From a virus, in IMG/VR virus record IMGVR_UViG_3300025647_000144, positions 1 to 33,525 of that record: 33,525 nt of DNA; one strand, given 5' to 3'. Of this stretch, positions 15,288 to 24,717 are shown piece by piece. The position numbers and the translations under genes were made by a program. The first letter of the stretch is position 1; each line of letters opens with the position of its first letter. Under the pieces are notes generated by a model. That model had not been told where the DNA came from. It saw nothing but the letters and a program-made list of their open reading frames with translations, and did not search any database.

Positions 15288-17180
15288 ATGGTACAAGTAT
15301 TCGGCAACCGCGTCCTTGGTGGTATCGGCGCTCCGGGTGGCGGGATGTCCGAGTCCTTTGGCGCTGGCGTCAACACAGCGCTCAATCAGCGCACAGCGCG
15401 ACAGGCCATGGTCGGCGAGGGGCAGCGACAAAGCATACTTGCGCAGGAGCAGGCGTTCAGGGTCGAGGACCGCGAGGAGGCCAAGCGGCGCCGAGCGGCA
15501 GCAGAGGCTGCTGCAGCGTCGAGCCGTGCACGGGCGGCTGGGCTGCGTACCACGTACCAGAGTATCTACGGCACCGATGTGGGCGGCAGTACCGCGGCGG
15601 GCGTCAACTTCTCGGCCACCAGTGGCGCGGCTGTCACCCCCTCCAGCCGAGACGGCGCCCCCGTTGGGCGGCTCCCTGCAGCTGCTCGGCCCGGACAAAC
15701 TCGGCCATACGTGGAGCCCGGCCTTACATTCGGCGGGGGTGCCCCCGCACCCATGTCAGGTGGGGGCGGAGTAGGCGTAACCGGCGGTTCTGGGAGTGAC
15801 CAGCTTGCTGGAGTCAGGGCCCCGACAACCATGCTCGGGGCACAGGGCTTTGAGCGGCGCACTGGGCTGCCCGCTGACCTTGACGCGTACCTAAGCCGTA
15901 TTGAAGCACGACGTGACCCTGCCGCATTGGCGACCTATGGGGTTTCGGCGGGCGTCGCGCCACCGCCCCCGGCGGTCGCCCCGTTTGCCACTCAGGCCGG
16001 AGCCGGTGTGGCGCTCCCATATACCGAGGGGGCGCTCCCAGCGTACGTAGATGCCCCCGGGTTGTTCTCCGCTGCTGCCGGCGGCCTGCCCGGCGCCGCC
16101 AATGCCGAGGTCCTGTTTCGCGAGGGCTGGATCGACGAGACAGAGTACCAACAGCTGGTTCGCGGATCGCGCACCCAACAGGGCGAGGTGCTGGCCAAAG
16201 CCGCGCGGCGCCAGATGGGCGTATCCGACCAGCCGCCCATGCCAGTTGGCGGGCCACCTGCAGCACCGGCTGTCGTCACGCCAGCCAGCGGCACGGTCAC
16301 CGTCGCCATGCCAGATGGCTCCGTACTGCCGTTGAGCCTTGGTACTGAGGCACCTGTCGAGCCGACGCAGCTTGGGTTTGGCCCCAAGCTCGGTGCTGCT
16401 CCGGAGACGCGGGACGAGATAGCGCTGATGGAGTTTGCGTCTGCGACGGGCTACGACCCGAACGCGCCGGCCCCTCCCCCCATGAAGCAGCCGGGCGCAC
16501 CGAACCGCGCCATCAACCGGCTTATGGAGGAGCGCGGAAAACTTGTGCAGTGGACGCAGGCGCTGATAGACGCCGAGCAGTACGAGGACGCAGCGACTGC
16601 GCAAGCAGAGCTTGCGAATATCGACTCCAAGTTGGAGGCTTCGATCGGTCGACTGGCGCTCCAAGAGGCCACAATGTTCAATGCACCTCAGCGCCTCAGC
16701 GCTGTCTGGTCTGATGTGAGTGGACAGCAGTATGAGTTCCGGCCGTCCGCCGGTGGGGGGCTAGATGTGTACGTTAACGGTGAGTTGCTGGACGAAAACC
16801 TCTCGATGGACATAATCACGACGAACACGCTGTCGATGACCGACCAAGTCTTCGCGCAGCGTCAGGCAGAGCTTGCGATGCTGACCGAGACAGAGCGTGC
16901 CAAGGGCATGGGTCAGGCCGAAGCCAACGTGTACGAGTACGGACAGAAGGCCGGCATCGACGTTCAGAAAGCATTGCAGGTTGGTCTAACTGAGATCGAC
17001 CTGCTGGCCATGAAGCGTGATCTTGGGTTCGGGGAGAAGGACCAGATCGACTTCGAGAAGGACGACCAAACCGGCATCATCATAGTGTTCCGCAATGGCG
17101 TGCGGGAGGCGCAATATGGGCCGACGACTATTGCCCCCGAGGGTGCAGAGCCGTACGTCTCCTTCCAACGCCTAGATTAA
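15288..17180 (+). CDS. Internal virion / ejection protein, function unknown
   Basis: A 630-aa protein with AGGAGA before ATG 15288. A helical N-terminus rich in Gln, Arg and Ala (QAFRVEDREEAKRRRAAAEA) is followed by a long Pro/Gly/Ala-rich low-complexity region (about 90-390), and a better ordered C-terminal 240 residues with helices (NRAINRLMEERGKLVQWTQ) and a beta portion (YEFRPSAGGGLDVYVNGELL). No catalytic motif was found. Size, composition and place between two other internal virion candidates suggest a protein ejected into the host. Confidence 0.6.
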   Translation: MVQVFGNRVLGGIGAPGGGMSESFGAGVNTALNQRTARQAMVGEGQRQSILAQEQAFRVEDREEAKRRRAAAEAAAASSRARAAGLRTTYQSIYGTDVGGSTAAGVNFSATSGAAVTPSSRDGAPVGRLPAAARPGQTRPYVEPGLTFGGGAPAPMSGGGGVGVTGGSGSDQLAGVRAPTTMLGAQGFERRTGLPADLDAYLSRIEARRDPAALATYGVSAGVAPPPPAVAPFATQAGAGVALPYTEGALPAYVDAPGLFSAAAGGLPGAANAEVLFREGWIDETEYQQLVRGSRTQQGEVLAKAARRQMGVSDQPPMPVGGPPAAPAVVTPASGTVTVAMPDGSVLPLSLGTEAPVEPTQLGFGPKLGAAPETRDEIALMEFASATGYDPNAPAPPPMKQPGAPNRAINRLMEERGKLVQWTQALIDAEQYEDAATAQAELANIDSKLEASIGRLALQEATMFNAPQRLSAVWSDVSGQQYEFRPSAGGGLDVYVNGELLDENLSMDIITTNTLSMTDQVFAQRQAELAMLTETERAKGMGQAEANVYEYGQKAGIDVQKALQVGLTEIDLLAMKRDLGFGEKDQIDFEKDDQTGIIIVFRNGVREAQYGPTTIAPEGAEPYVSFQRLD

Positions 17181-17190
17181 GGGGGCCCCC
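17181..17190. other. GGGGGCCCCC palindrome filling the spacer before the 2508-aa gene
   Basis: The ten bases between stop TAA (17178-17180) and ATG 17191 are a perfect palindrome, GGGGGCCCCC. The G run doubles as the Shine-Dalgarno sequence. The C run, or the nearby hairpin at 17253-17276, could mask it. Confidence 0.6.
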
Positions 17191-20100
17191 ATGGCCGACG
17201 AGTTCTTTGGAAGTCCAACGGGTAGATCAATGGGCCTCGGCCTCCGGGTTCCGGGTTCCCCCGTTGCGGGGGACCCATCTACGCGCATGGGTCTCGGTGG
17301 CCTGCAGAGCACGCAGGCCGACCCTCTGGTGGCCGGGACGGAGTATGTCCCCGGGCAGTACGCATTGCAATCTGCGCAGCGCCTGAAGGCACCTGACGCG
17401 CAAGCACGGATGCCGGCAGCCTACTTCAACCAAGCCACCAACGAGATGTACGCAGGCGACCGCGCCTTTGCGGCCACGGATGTGCGCTCTGCGCTGGAGA
17501 CGGCGCAGGCCCCCGTGACTGTTGCGCCGCAGGGGGCGGGGTGGGTGCCCCTGCCCGCAGCTTCCTACAGCTCCTACCTCAAATCACTGTCCGAGCGCCG
17601 CAGCCCCGGCGAGCTGCTAGGCCGGGGGGCTAAGAACGTGGCCTATGGTCTCGGCACGCTGCCGGGTACGGTTGCCTCGCTGGCGGGCTTTGAGGAGACG
17701 GGCGCTGCTCTGCGCGCACCCGTCGAGTCCTTCCTCGGTGACTCCGAGAACGAACAGTTGCGGTCCTCGCTCATCGCTGAGAACAGCACGCTGTGGGAGA
17801 AGATCAAAGACGCCAGCGTCGAGTCCATCCCATTCCTCTTGACCTCCTTCGCCGGCGGCTTAGGCGGCGCTGCCCTTGCGGGACGCGGGGTGGGGTTGAC
17901 CGCTGAGGCTGCCTTGGCAGCCAAGGCCACTGGCGCTATTCGCGGTGCAACCTACGTCAACCTGCCGACGCACCTTGCGAGCATGTACGACGCGGCTGTG
18001 CAGAATGGACAAGACCTATCTAGCTTGGACACCAAAGCGTTCATCCTCGGCGGGGCGCTGGCTAACACGGCGATCGAGCGGTTCGGCATCGAAGGTCGGC
18101 TGTTCTCCCCCGCGGTCAAGGACGCAGTGACCAAGTCTGCGATGCGCACTGTCCGAGACCGACTGGTTACTGGCGGCCTTGTTGGTTTGCAGGAGGCTGG
18201 CACCGAGGTCTTCCAGACGGCTACGGAGACGTTGCTGTTCGACCCCGAAGTCCGTAGCAAGTTCACGCCGCAGGACTGGAAGACGATCCTGCCCTACGCA
18301 CTGGAGACCTACGGTGAAAGCTACCTCGTCGCGGCTGGCGCCGGTGCGCTGCTCGGCGGCGGTATCGGTACTGTCCTACCGCAGGGCGCAGAAGCGCCGC
18401 GCACCAAGACGCAAGTCGATACAAGCACGCCGCTCGACCTGAACACCACTGCGACTGGTCAGGTCGCCGAGAAGGAGGCACCGTCTGATCTGTACGGCCA
18501 GCAGTCCTTCCAGCCACTTGGCCTGCCCTACATCCCGGGTGCCGAAACGATCGGTGCACGGCCCGTGGCCCCCATAGGTGGCGAGCAGGTGATCGACCCC
18601 AATCGGCCGCTGACCCTACAGCAGGTCGGACTGATGCGCGGCGCGACTCAGGGCCTGCGCCCCGAAGACCGTATGGCGGGCAACATCACTGTCCCCGGCG
18701 GCGAGCGTGCCGCCGTCCTTGAGGGTGAGGTGTTGCCGCCGGCGCCCCCCGCTGCCCGACTTCGCCGTGGTCTGCCGCCGCCCTCACCTGTTGCTGGCGC
18801 CTTGCCCGCGCCCGACATGGCCGCAGCTGACTTCACTGCTGGCGCCGAGGGTGTCACACCGACGGGCGCTACTCCTGCGGCGGCTCCTACCGCACAGGCC
18901 GCGCCTGCTCAGCGCCTTCGTGTTGGTGCACCCCCCGCTACTCCACTGGTGACCGGGCAGACCACGGACACTGCGATGGGTAATCAGCTGGCTGCCCAAC
19001 TGGCTGCCCGTAGGGCCGCAACCCAGCAGGCAGAAGCACAGGCTGCGGCCGAGGCTGAGACCGCACGGCAGGCCCAGCAGGCTGCAGGCGCACGCGGTGC
19101 AGAGATCGAGACGGCCTACGCGCAACGCGCGGCGCAGGCTGCGACCATGCGGACGGCCGAAGAACAGGCTGCCTACGACCAGCTGTCAGCTGAGCAGAGG
19201 GCCTATGTGGACGCCGACGCCACATGGGAGACCTTCCGCCCGCAGGACGGCAAGAAGCAGAGCGGCGTGACGCTGCGCGACCTCGCACCCAAAGCGCAGC
19301 GCGAGTGGGTGGCCGCAGTCCAACAGGGTGAAGCAGACCAGACGCTGTACGAGAAGTTTCGCACCCGCCGCCCGGTTGGCAGGGCTGCTCCCCTTGTGGA
19401 TGTGCCCACCGTCCTGCAGCCCAAGAAGGTGGCGCCGGCGCCGAGGCCCAAGGCGCCGCCGAAGCCCGCTGTGCTCACCAAGAAGCAGCGGGCTGTGGCC
19501 GAGCGCTTCCTTGCGCTGGCTCCCGAGCAACAGGCTGCAGTGGTGCGGGCACTTGGTAGTACCGAGGCGGAGACAATGGCGCTGTTGCGCAGCGACCCCG
19601 ATGCGGTGAACGCCGCGATTGACAGCGTGGTCACACCGCCGGACACCACACCGCCGGACACCACACCAACGGGCACCAAGGCCGCCGCGCTTCGGGCCGG
19701 TGCGGCACCGAGACCCGCAGCAGGGGGGCTCAAGCGTGGCGCTACGGCGCCTAAGCCCCGGGCCGAGGCAGCGCCGGAGGTGGCACCCACACCCGTGGCA
19801 CCTGAGCCCACGCCCGAGCCGGAAGCAGCACCTGAACCCACGCCCATGGCAGAGGTACAGGCCACCGCGGTGGAGGCAGCACAGGCGCCGACCAGCGGGC
19901 GCAAGCCGAGGACGCGGCAGCCGGTCGAGGCCGTCAAGGCTGTGGACGAGTTGGATGCTGACATCAACGACTTCATCACAGTGCTCGGCGCGTCTGAGGA
20001 TAGGGCCAACCGCAACGCTGCCATATCGGGACTGCAGCTCGCGCTGGTGGACACGGCGATGACGCCCAAACTTCGCGTCAAGGTCAGGAACTACCTCGCC

Positions 20101-23100
20101 AGCCTCGGGACTGAGGCGGGTGCCGCCGGCCTCTCGGATATGACCGGGGTAAATACGGCCGTAGCCGATCTGTCCGAAATGATTGAAGCGTTTAACCTTG
20201 CGCCCGGCCCGATCACCGGCACGTGGCAGAACAAATTTCGCGACCTGATTGTCGAGGTAAAGAAAGAAGACCCGGATGCAAGGCTCGGTGATGAAGGTCC
20301 GCTACTCAGAAGTTTCGCAAAGTCCGACACCGACACTAGCCCCAACATCCAGAAGGGGAGGCTGGTGCCCCGTAGCGGCTTCTCAGCCCCCGCTGCCCCC
20401 GCTGCCGCCGATCCGACCGGCAGGCCCTTCCTCGCCAACTGGAACACCATAGACGGGGCTGTCGACCTCGATGGCAAGTCCGTCACTCCCATGGCTACGG
20501 GTCGGGTGCAGCTTCTGGTGCGCAACTTTGTGACAAAGCTGGCCCGGCCACCCAAGGTGACTGTGGCGCGCAATCAGGCCGACCTCAAGACCAAGAACCC
20601 GGGGCTCTACGCCCGCGCTGTGGCAGCCCGGACGCAGGGTGACTTCGACACCGCCCAAGCCATGGGGTACTCCTTCGGCGACGGCGAGGTGATCGTCTTC
20701 TCTGACCGCATTGCCACCGAGCAGCAGCTGAGCTTCGTCCTCGCCCACGAGACGCTGGGCCACTACGGGCTGCGGGCCATCATGCCTGCCGGCAAGTTCG
20801 ATGCCCTGATGGAGCTGATCTACAAGGGCGACTCGCGCACACAGCGGGCTGTGGACGCAGCCATGAGCACGAACCCAAGCATATCGCGGGCTGAAGCTGT
20901 GGAGGAATACCTCTCTGACTACGCCGCCGTGCTGGACACCAGCATCGTGGCGCGCGTGTGGAACGGGATCAAGGGGTTCCTGAACAAGCTAGGCATCCGC
21001 ACCGGCGACGAGATGACCCGCTACCTGCTGGATCAGGCCCGGCGGTACGCGCGCACCAAGACTGGCGCCGCATTCGATGCGCAGGCCGTCGGCAGCCGCT
21101 TGCATGCGGTCGAGTCCTTCGGTGGCACGGGTCGGTTCTCCACTGCTCCGGCCCTCCGCGACGTGAACATCTCCGCTGGCCTGCTGCGGGACGAGATCGG
21201 CGGCCTCCCCATGAGCATCGAGGAGGGCTGGGCCTACATCAAAGGCCAAGGCGTCAACTCGGTAACCACATGGGACGAGTTCAAGGCCAAGTTCCTGAGC
21301 CTCACCAACTTCCGCGCCCGCCAGAACCCCGGACTGGCACGGCTGGAGGAGCTGATCGACGAGACCCGCAACATATCCATGTCGCTAAAGGTCAGCTACA
21401 ACGAGCGCCTGCGCGACGTACTGAACCGCGCCATCGCGGGCGAGGTGGGTGGCATCTCGGACAAGCAGACCGGGACGGTCAATCAGATGCTCTATGCCGG
21501 TCAGCGGGCGGCCGTGGCGAAGACCCGACAAGTAGATGATCTGGGCAACGTCCCGCTGTTCACCATGGTGGATGGCAAGCTCACCAAGAACACTGGCGAG
21601 ATCGAGCGTCTGCGTGCCATCGGGCACCGCAGCCTCGCTGAGATGCGCGACGGGTTCGAGTACGACGTGACCTTCGACGAGGCAGGCCAGACCATCACGA
21701 AGAAGGAGCGTTTCGCCGGGGTCAGCGGGCTGACTGCGGACAGCATCGAGTGGAAGGGCTACACCAAAGTCCGTGAGGCGATGGACGACATCGAGCTTGA
21801 GCTGCTGAAGGCCCGATACGACGGCTCCCTGCAGGAGCGCGACCTTGCGTTCCGCCAGATCGCCGCGACCGTACCCGAGGGGGAGTTGAGCGCCGCCGAG
21901 CGAGAGGTCATGACCACGCTGTCGCAGACCTACGGCAACCTCTACACATCGAACATCACGCAGGATGCAGCCGGCCGGGCTATGATGGATGTGGACTTCC
22001 AGACATATGCCAACGACATCCTGCGCACCGCCAACAGTGCACTGATCGGCAAAGACTCGGATCGCTTCGACACCCTGCGCCAACTGTTGGTTGAGGACCG
22101 GGTCTTCTTGGACAAGGACGGCACGGAGCGCCGGACTCTGTCCGCTGTCATGCAACCCCAGATGGCCGACGACCTGATCGTCAAACTGCAGGCGTTCAAG
22201 GCGCGCGCAAAGCTGGGCGAGAACAGGTACGTGGTGCAGGACAAGATCAAACAGATCATCATGTCCGACATTGCCAGCAAGGATGCCGACAAGTCCACCA
22301 AGACTACCATCGTCACTGGCTACACACCCATCCTGCGCGACGGCAGATTCCAGATGCGGGTGGAAGCCTACGTCGGCGGCAAGACCGTGCGGCTGCAGGA
22401 CAGCTACCGCGAGCAGCTGGTCTACTCCCAGTTCGACTCGGCGTCCGAGTCCATGGAAGCTGTGCAGAAGACGAACACCCTATTTGGCGCCACCGAGTTC
22501 GAGGTCATGGCCTATGACCAAGACGCCGGGCAGTACACGCTGCAGAAGGTGAAGCTGCGCGCTGTCTCGGAGCGGGCCCTCGACGCCATCGCCGCGCCGC
22601 CGGAGTTGAACCTGAACGAGTTCGTTCGTGGCCTGCGCCAGTTTGACATCACCCTCACCCCCGAGAAGATGGAAGACGTCATCGTTGCCCTGACCCGTCA
22701 GAACAGCAACGCTCGTAACCGGCTGGAGCGTTCGTTCACTCCGGGCGCCAAGATGGATGGCGTCATGGCAACCATGCGCCACATCGAGAGCCGCGCCTCT
22801 ACCATCGCCAAGGTGATGATGCGTCCGCGGCTGGCCGAGCTCATGGATCGCAGCATGGAGTCCACCAACCGGCTGTGGAACGGCGATGCCAAAGCACTGC
22901 AGGACCTGAAGGACAGGGCCGCCTCGCTGGCTGCCAACCCGACGGCACGCAAGGAGGAGATCGCGGACGCGCAGCGGGCCTACGAGCAGTACGCCTACAT
23001 GTACAACGAGACCAACCCGGGCGGGGGCAAGCCGCGCAGGACCAACCAGTTCTACAATGAGGCGGCCAACACGGTCTCGTTCCTCGATGGGAACAAGAAT

Positions 23101-24717
23101 GTGGACGAGTCGGACTTCGGGTCTGGTCCTATGGTGTCGCGCATCCGCGCCGCCACTTCCATGATGCAGCTCGGCGGCTCTGTCGCCACCGGCGCGCTGA
23201 ACGTGTTGTCGCTTGTGACCAACGGGGTGCCGTACCTGTCCAGCTACAACCCCAAGACCGGCTTCGGTGGTGGGTTCGCGGTCGGCAATGTTGTGTCAGC
23301 GATGTCCATGGCAGGGAAACAGGTCGGCGCCCCGGGTGTCACCAGCCGCGAGGTCAACACCGCCGAGTTCTACGACAAGGTCTCTACCGATACGTCGCTG
23401 CAGAAGAAGTACGGGATCAACGCCCGCGAGGCAGCGTTCATCGCGCAGGAAATCCGTGATGGGGCCATGATCCCGGCCCAATCCAACGCGCTGGTCGGCA
23501 CGGCCCGTGGCCGTACCTCCTCTGGCTTCGCCCAGAAGTTCCTCGATGGCTGGATGTGGACCTTCAACGTCACGGAACAGGCCAGCCGCCGGACACTGGG
23601 GCTCGCGTCCTACCGGCTGGAGTTCGCGCGCAAGCTCGCCGCCGGCAACAACGAGGCAGATGCAGACGCCGCCGCCCGGGCCTTCGCCGTCAAGGCGCTG
23701 CAGTACACCATGGGGGAGTACTCCGTCCTCAACCGTCCGCCGGCATGGCGGTCTGGTATCCAGTCCTTCATGTACATGTACAAGGTCTTCCCGACCACGT
23801 CGGTGCAGATGTTCATGAACCTGTCGCGCAACGGGAAGCTCGGCATGGTCGCCGGGATTGTCCTGCTCAGTGGCATCGCAGGTCTGCCTTTTGCTGAGGA
23901 CTTGGAGGACTTGGCCGACACGCTGGCACAACGCCTCAAGATCACGGGGTGGCAGGGCGCGAGGTTCGAGACAGCCAAGTTCATCGACAGCATCCTGCCG
24001 GGTATGTCCCCTGCACTGCTCAAGGGGTTCGTCAACGAGTACGTCCCCGCCGACATTGCGGGCCGCACGTCGCTGGGCAACCTGCTGCCGGGCACCGACA
24101 TCCTGTTAGCTGGCAGCGATCCGGCACGCGGACTAGGGGAAATCTTCGGCCCCGCACCGTCTATGCTGATCGGCACAGCCGGGTTCGCGGCGGACCTCTT
24201 GGCGCTGCCGTTCTCCTCCACGGTCAGCGTGGAGGACGTGGTGCGGGAGGCGCCCATCACAATGCTGCGGGCACTGGGGGATACATCTGCCTACCTGCAG
24301 ACAGGCGCCATCGTGGACCGGCGTGGGTACGTTGTATCGAACGAGATGACCGCAGGCACCGTGCTCGCCCGGGCGCTGGGCTTCTACCCGGCTGCGGCGG
24401 CCAAGCAGTACGAGATGATCCGGGCAGCCAAGCGCATGACGGACTACCAACGCGAGGTTGCCACCGGCTTTCGGTCAGCGTGGATCAGGGCGACAATGCG
24501 CAGCGACCGCGCCCGCGCCCGTGAGATCGAGGCAGCCGTGGCCGACTGGAACGCCGCATCCAAAGGGACAGCCATGGAGATCAGGAACTTTGTCCAGAAC
24601 TCACGCCGCGCCCTGAAAGAAGCGCGGCGCCCAGCCATGGAGCGGACACTACGGTCCGCCCCTGATGCAGCTGAGCGTGATCTGCGCAGCTTGGTGGACC
24701 TGTGGACGTCGAACTAG
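17191..24717 (+). CDS. Giant polyvalent-type ejection protein with zincin-like metallopeptidase motif
   Basis: A 2508-aa protein. Residues 1-200 are low complexity; hydrophobic stretches follow at about 205-260 (SIPFLLTSFAGGLGGAALAG). Residues 500-900 are Ala/Pro/Gln-rich linkers and coiled coil (TTQ-like AQAAAEAETARQAQQA). Around 1150-1260 lies a peptidase-like domain: FVLAHETLGHYGLR with H1186, E1187 and H1191, then EAVEEYLSDY near 1237, which may supply the third metal ligand. A long helical second half follows, with a further hydrophobic segment near 2219 (GMVAGIVLLSGIAGLPF) and a C-terminal region resembling large polyvalent-protein-associated domains. Such proteins are packaged and injected to act on the host at the start of infection. 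Last gene of the plus block; its stop overlaps the convergent primase-helicase stop. Confidence 0.7.
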   Translation: MADEFFGSPTGRSMGLGLRVPGSPVAGDPSTRMGLGGLQSTQADPLVAGTEYVPGQYALQSAQRLKAPDAQARMPAAYFNQATNEMYAGDRAFAATDVRSALETAQAPVTVAPQGAGWVPLPAASYSSYLKSLSERRSPGELLGRGAKNVAYGLGTLPGTVASLAGFEETGAALRAPVESFLGDSENEQLRSSLIAENSTLWEKIKDASVESIPFLLTSFAGGLGGAALAGRGVGLTAEAALAAKATGAIRGATYVNLPTHLASMYDAAVQNGQDLSSLDTKAFILGGALANTAIERFGIEGRLFSPAVKDAVTKSAMRTVRDRLVTGGLVGLQEAGTEVFQTATETLLFDPEVRSKFTPQDWKTILPYALETYGESYLVAAGAGALLGGGIGTVLPQGAEAPRTKTQVDTSTPLDLNTTATGQVAEKEAPSDLYGQQSFQPLGLPYIPGAETIGARPVAPIGGEQVIDPNRPLTLQQVGLMRGATQGLRPEDRMAGNITVPGGERAAVLEGEVLPPAPPAARLRRGLPPPSPVAGALPAPDMAAADFTAGAEGVTPTGATPAAAPTAQAAPAQRLRVGAPPATPLVTGQTTDTAMGNQLAAQLAARRAATQQAEAQAAAEAETARQAQQAAGARGAEIETAYAQRAAQAATMRTAEEQAAYDQLSAEQRAYVDADATWETFRPQDGKKQSGVTLRDLAPKAQREWVAAVQQGEADQTLYEKFRTRRPVGRAAPLVDVPTVLQPKKVAPAPRPKAPPKPAVLTKKQRAVAERFLALAPEQQAAVVRALGSTEAETMALLRSDPDAVNAAIDSVVTPPDTTPPDTTPTGTKAAALRAGAAPRPAAGGLKRGATAPKPRAEAAPEVAPTPVAPEPTPEPEAAPEPTPMAEVQATAVEAAQAPTSGRKPRTRQPVEAVKAVDELDADINDFITVLGASEDRANRNAAISGLQLALVDTAMTPKLRVKVRNYLASLGTEAGAAGLSDMTGVNTAVADLSEMIEAFNLAPGPITGTWQNKFRDLIVEVKKEDPDARLGDEGPLLRSFAKSDTDTSPNIQKGRLVPRSGFSAPAAPAAADPTGRPFLANWNTIDGAVDLDGKSVTPMATGRVQLLVRNFVTKLARPPKVTVARNQADLKTKNPGLYARAVAARTQGDFDTAQAMGYSFGDGEVIVFSDRIATEQQLSFVLAHETLGHYGLRAIMPAGKFDALMELIYKGDSRTQRAVDAAMSTNPSISRAEAVEEYLSDYAAVLDTSIVARVWNGIKGFLNKLGIRTGDEMTRYLLDQARRYARTKTGAAFDAQAVGSRLHAVESFGGTGRFSTAPALRDVNISAGLLRDEIGGLPMSIEEGWAYIKGQGVNSVTTWDEFKAKFLSLTNFRARQNPGLARLEELIDETRNISMSLKVSYNERLRDVLNRAIAGEVGGISDKQTGTVNQMLYAGQRAAVAKTRQVDDLGNVPLFTMVDGKLTKNTGEIERLRAIGHRSLAEMRDGFEYDVTFDEAGQTITKKERFAGVSGLTADSIEWKGYTKVREAMDDIELELLKARYDGSLQERDLAFRQIAATVPEGELSAAEREVMTTLSQTYGNLYTSNITQDAAGRAMMDVDFQTYANDILRTANSALIGKDSDRFDTLRQLLVEDRVFLDKDGTERRTLSAVMQPQMADDLIVKLQAFKARAKLGENRYVVQDKIKQIIMSDIASKDADKSTKTTIVTGYTPILRDGRFQMRVEAYVGGKTVRLQDSYREQLVYSQFDSASESMEAVQKTNTLFGATEFEVMAYDQDAGQYTLQKVKLRAVSERALDAIAAPPELNLNEFVRGLRQFDITLTPEKMEDVIVALTRQNSNARNRLERSFTPGAKMDGVMATMRHIESRASTIAKVMMRPRLAELMDRSMESTNRLWNGDAKALQDLKDRAASLAANPTARKEEIADAQRAYEQYAYMYNETNPGGGKPRRTNQFYNEAANTVSFLDGNKNVDESDFGSGPMVSRIRAATSMMQLGGSVATGALNVLSLVTNGVPYLSSYNPKTGFGGGFAVGNVVSAMSMAGKQVGAPGVTSREVNTAEFYDKVSTDTSLQKKYGINAREAAFIAQEIRDGAMIPAQSNALVGTARGRTSSGFAQKFLDGWMWTFNVTEQASRRTLGLASYRLEFARKLAAGNNEADADAAARAFAVKALQYTMGEYSVLNRPPAWRSGIQSFMYMYKVFPTTSVQMFMNLSRNGKLGMVAGIVLLSGIAGLPFAEDLEDLADTLAQRLKITGWQGARFETAKFIDSILPGMSPALLKGFVNEYVPADIAGRTSLGNLLPGTDILLAGSDPARGLGEIFGPAPSMLIGTAGFAADLLALPFSSTVSVEDVVREAPITMLRALGDTSAYLQTGAIVDRRGYVVSNEMTAGTVLARALGFYPAAAAKQYEMIRAAKRMTDYQREVATGFRSAWIRATMRSDRARAREIEAAVADWNAASKGTAMEIRNFVQNSRRALKEARRPAMERTLRSAPDAAERDLRSLVDLWTSN
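17253..17276 (+). other. GC-rich hairpin in the 5' coding region of the giant protein gene
   Basis: GGGTTCCCCCG (17253-17263), loop TTG, CGGGGGACCC (17267-17276): ten base pairs with one bulged T. It encodes residues about 21-29 (VPGSPVAGD). No T run follows, so it is not a typical terminator; it may affect translation or RNA stability. Confidence 0.45.

Noticed and set aside
14460-15698. Minus-strand 412-aa open frame
   Set aside because: It lies fully opposite two well-supported genes, has low-complexity Arg/Ser/Pro-rich content and no motif. Long antisense frames are common in this GC-rich sequence (also 1034-1981, 8142-9323, 14243-15190).
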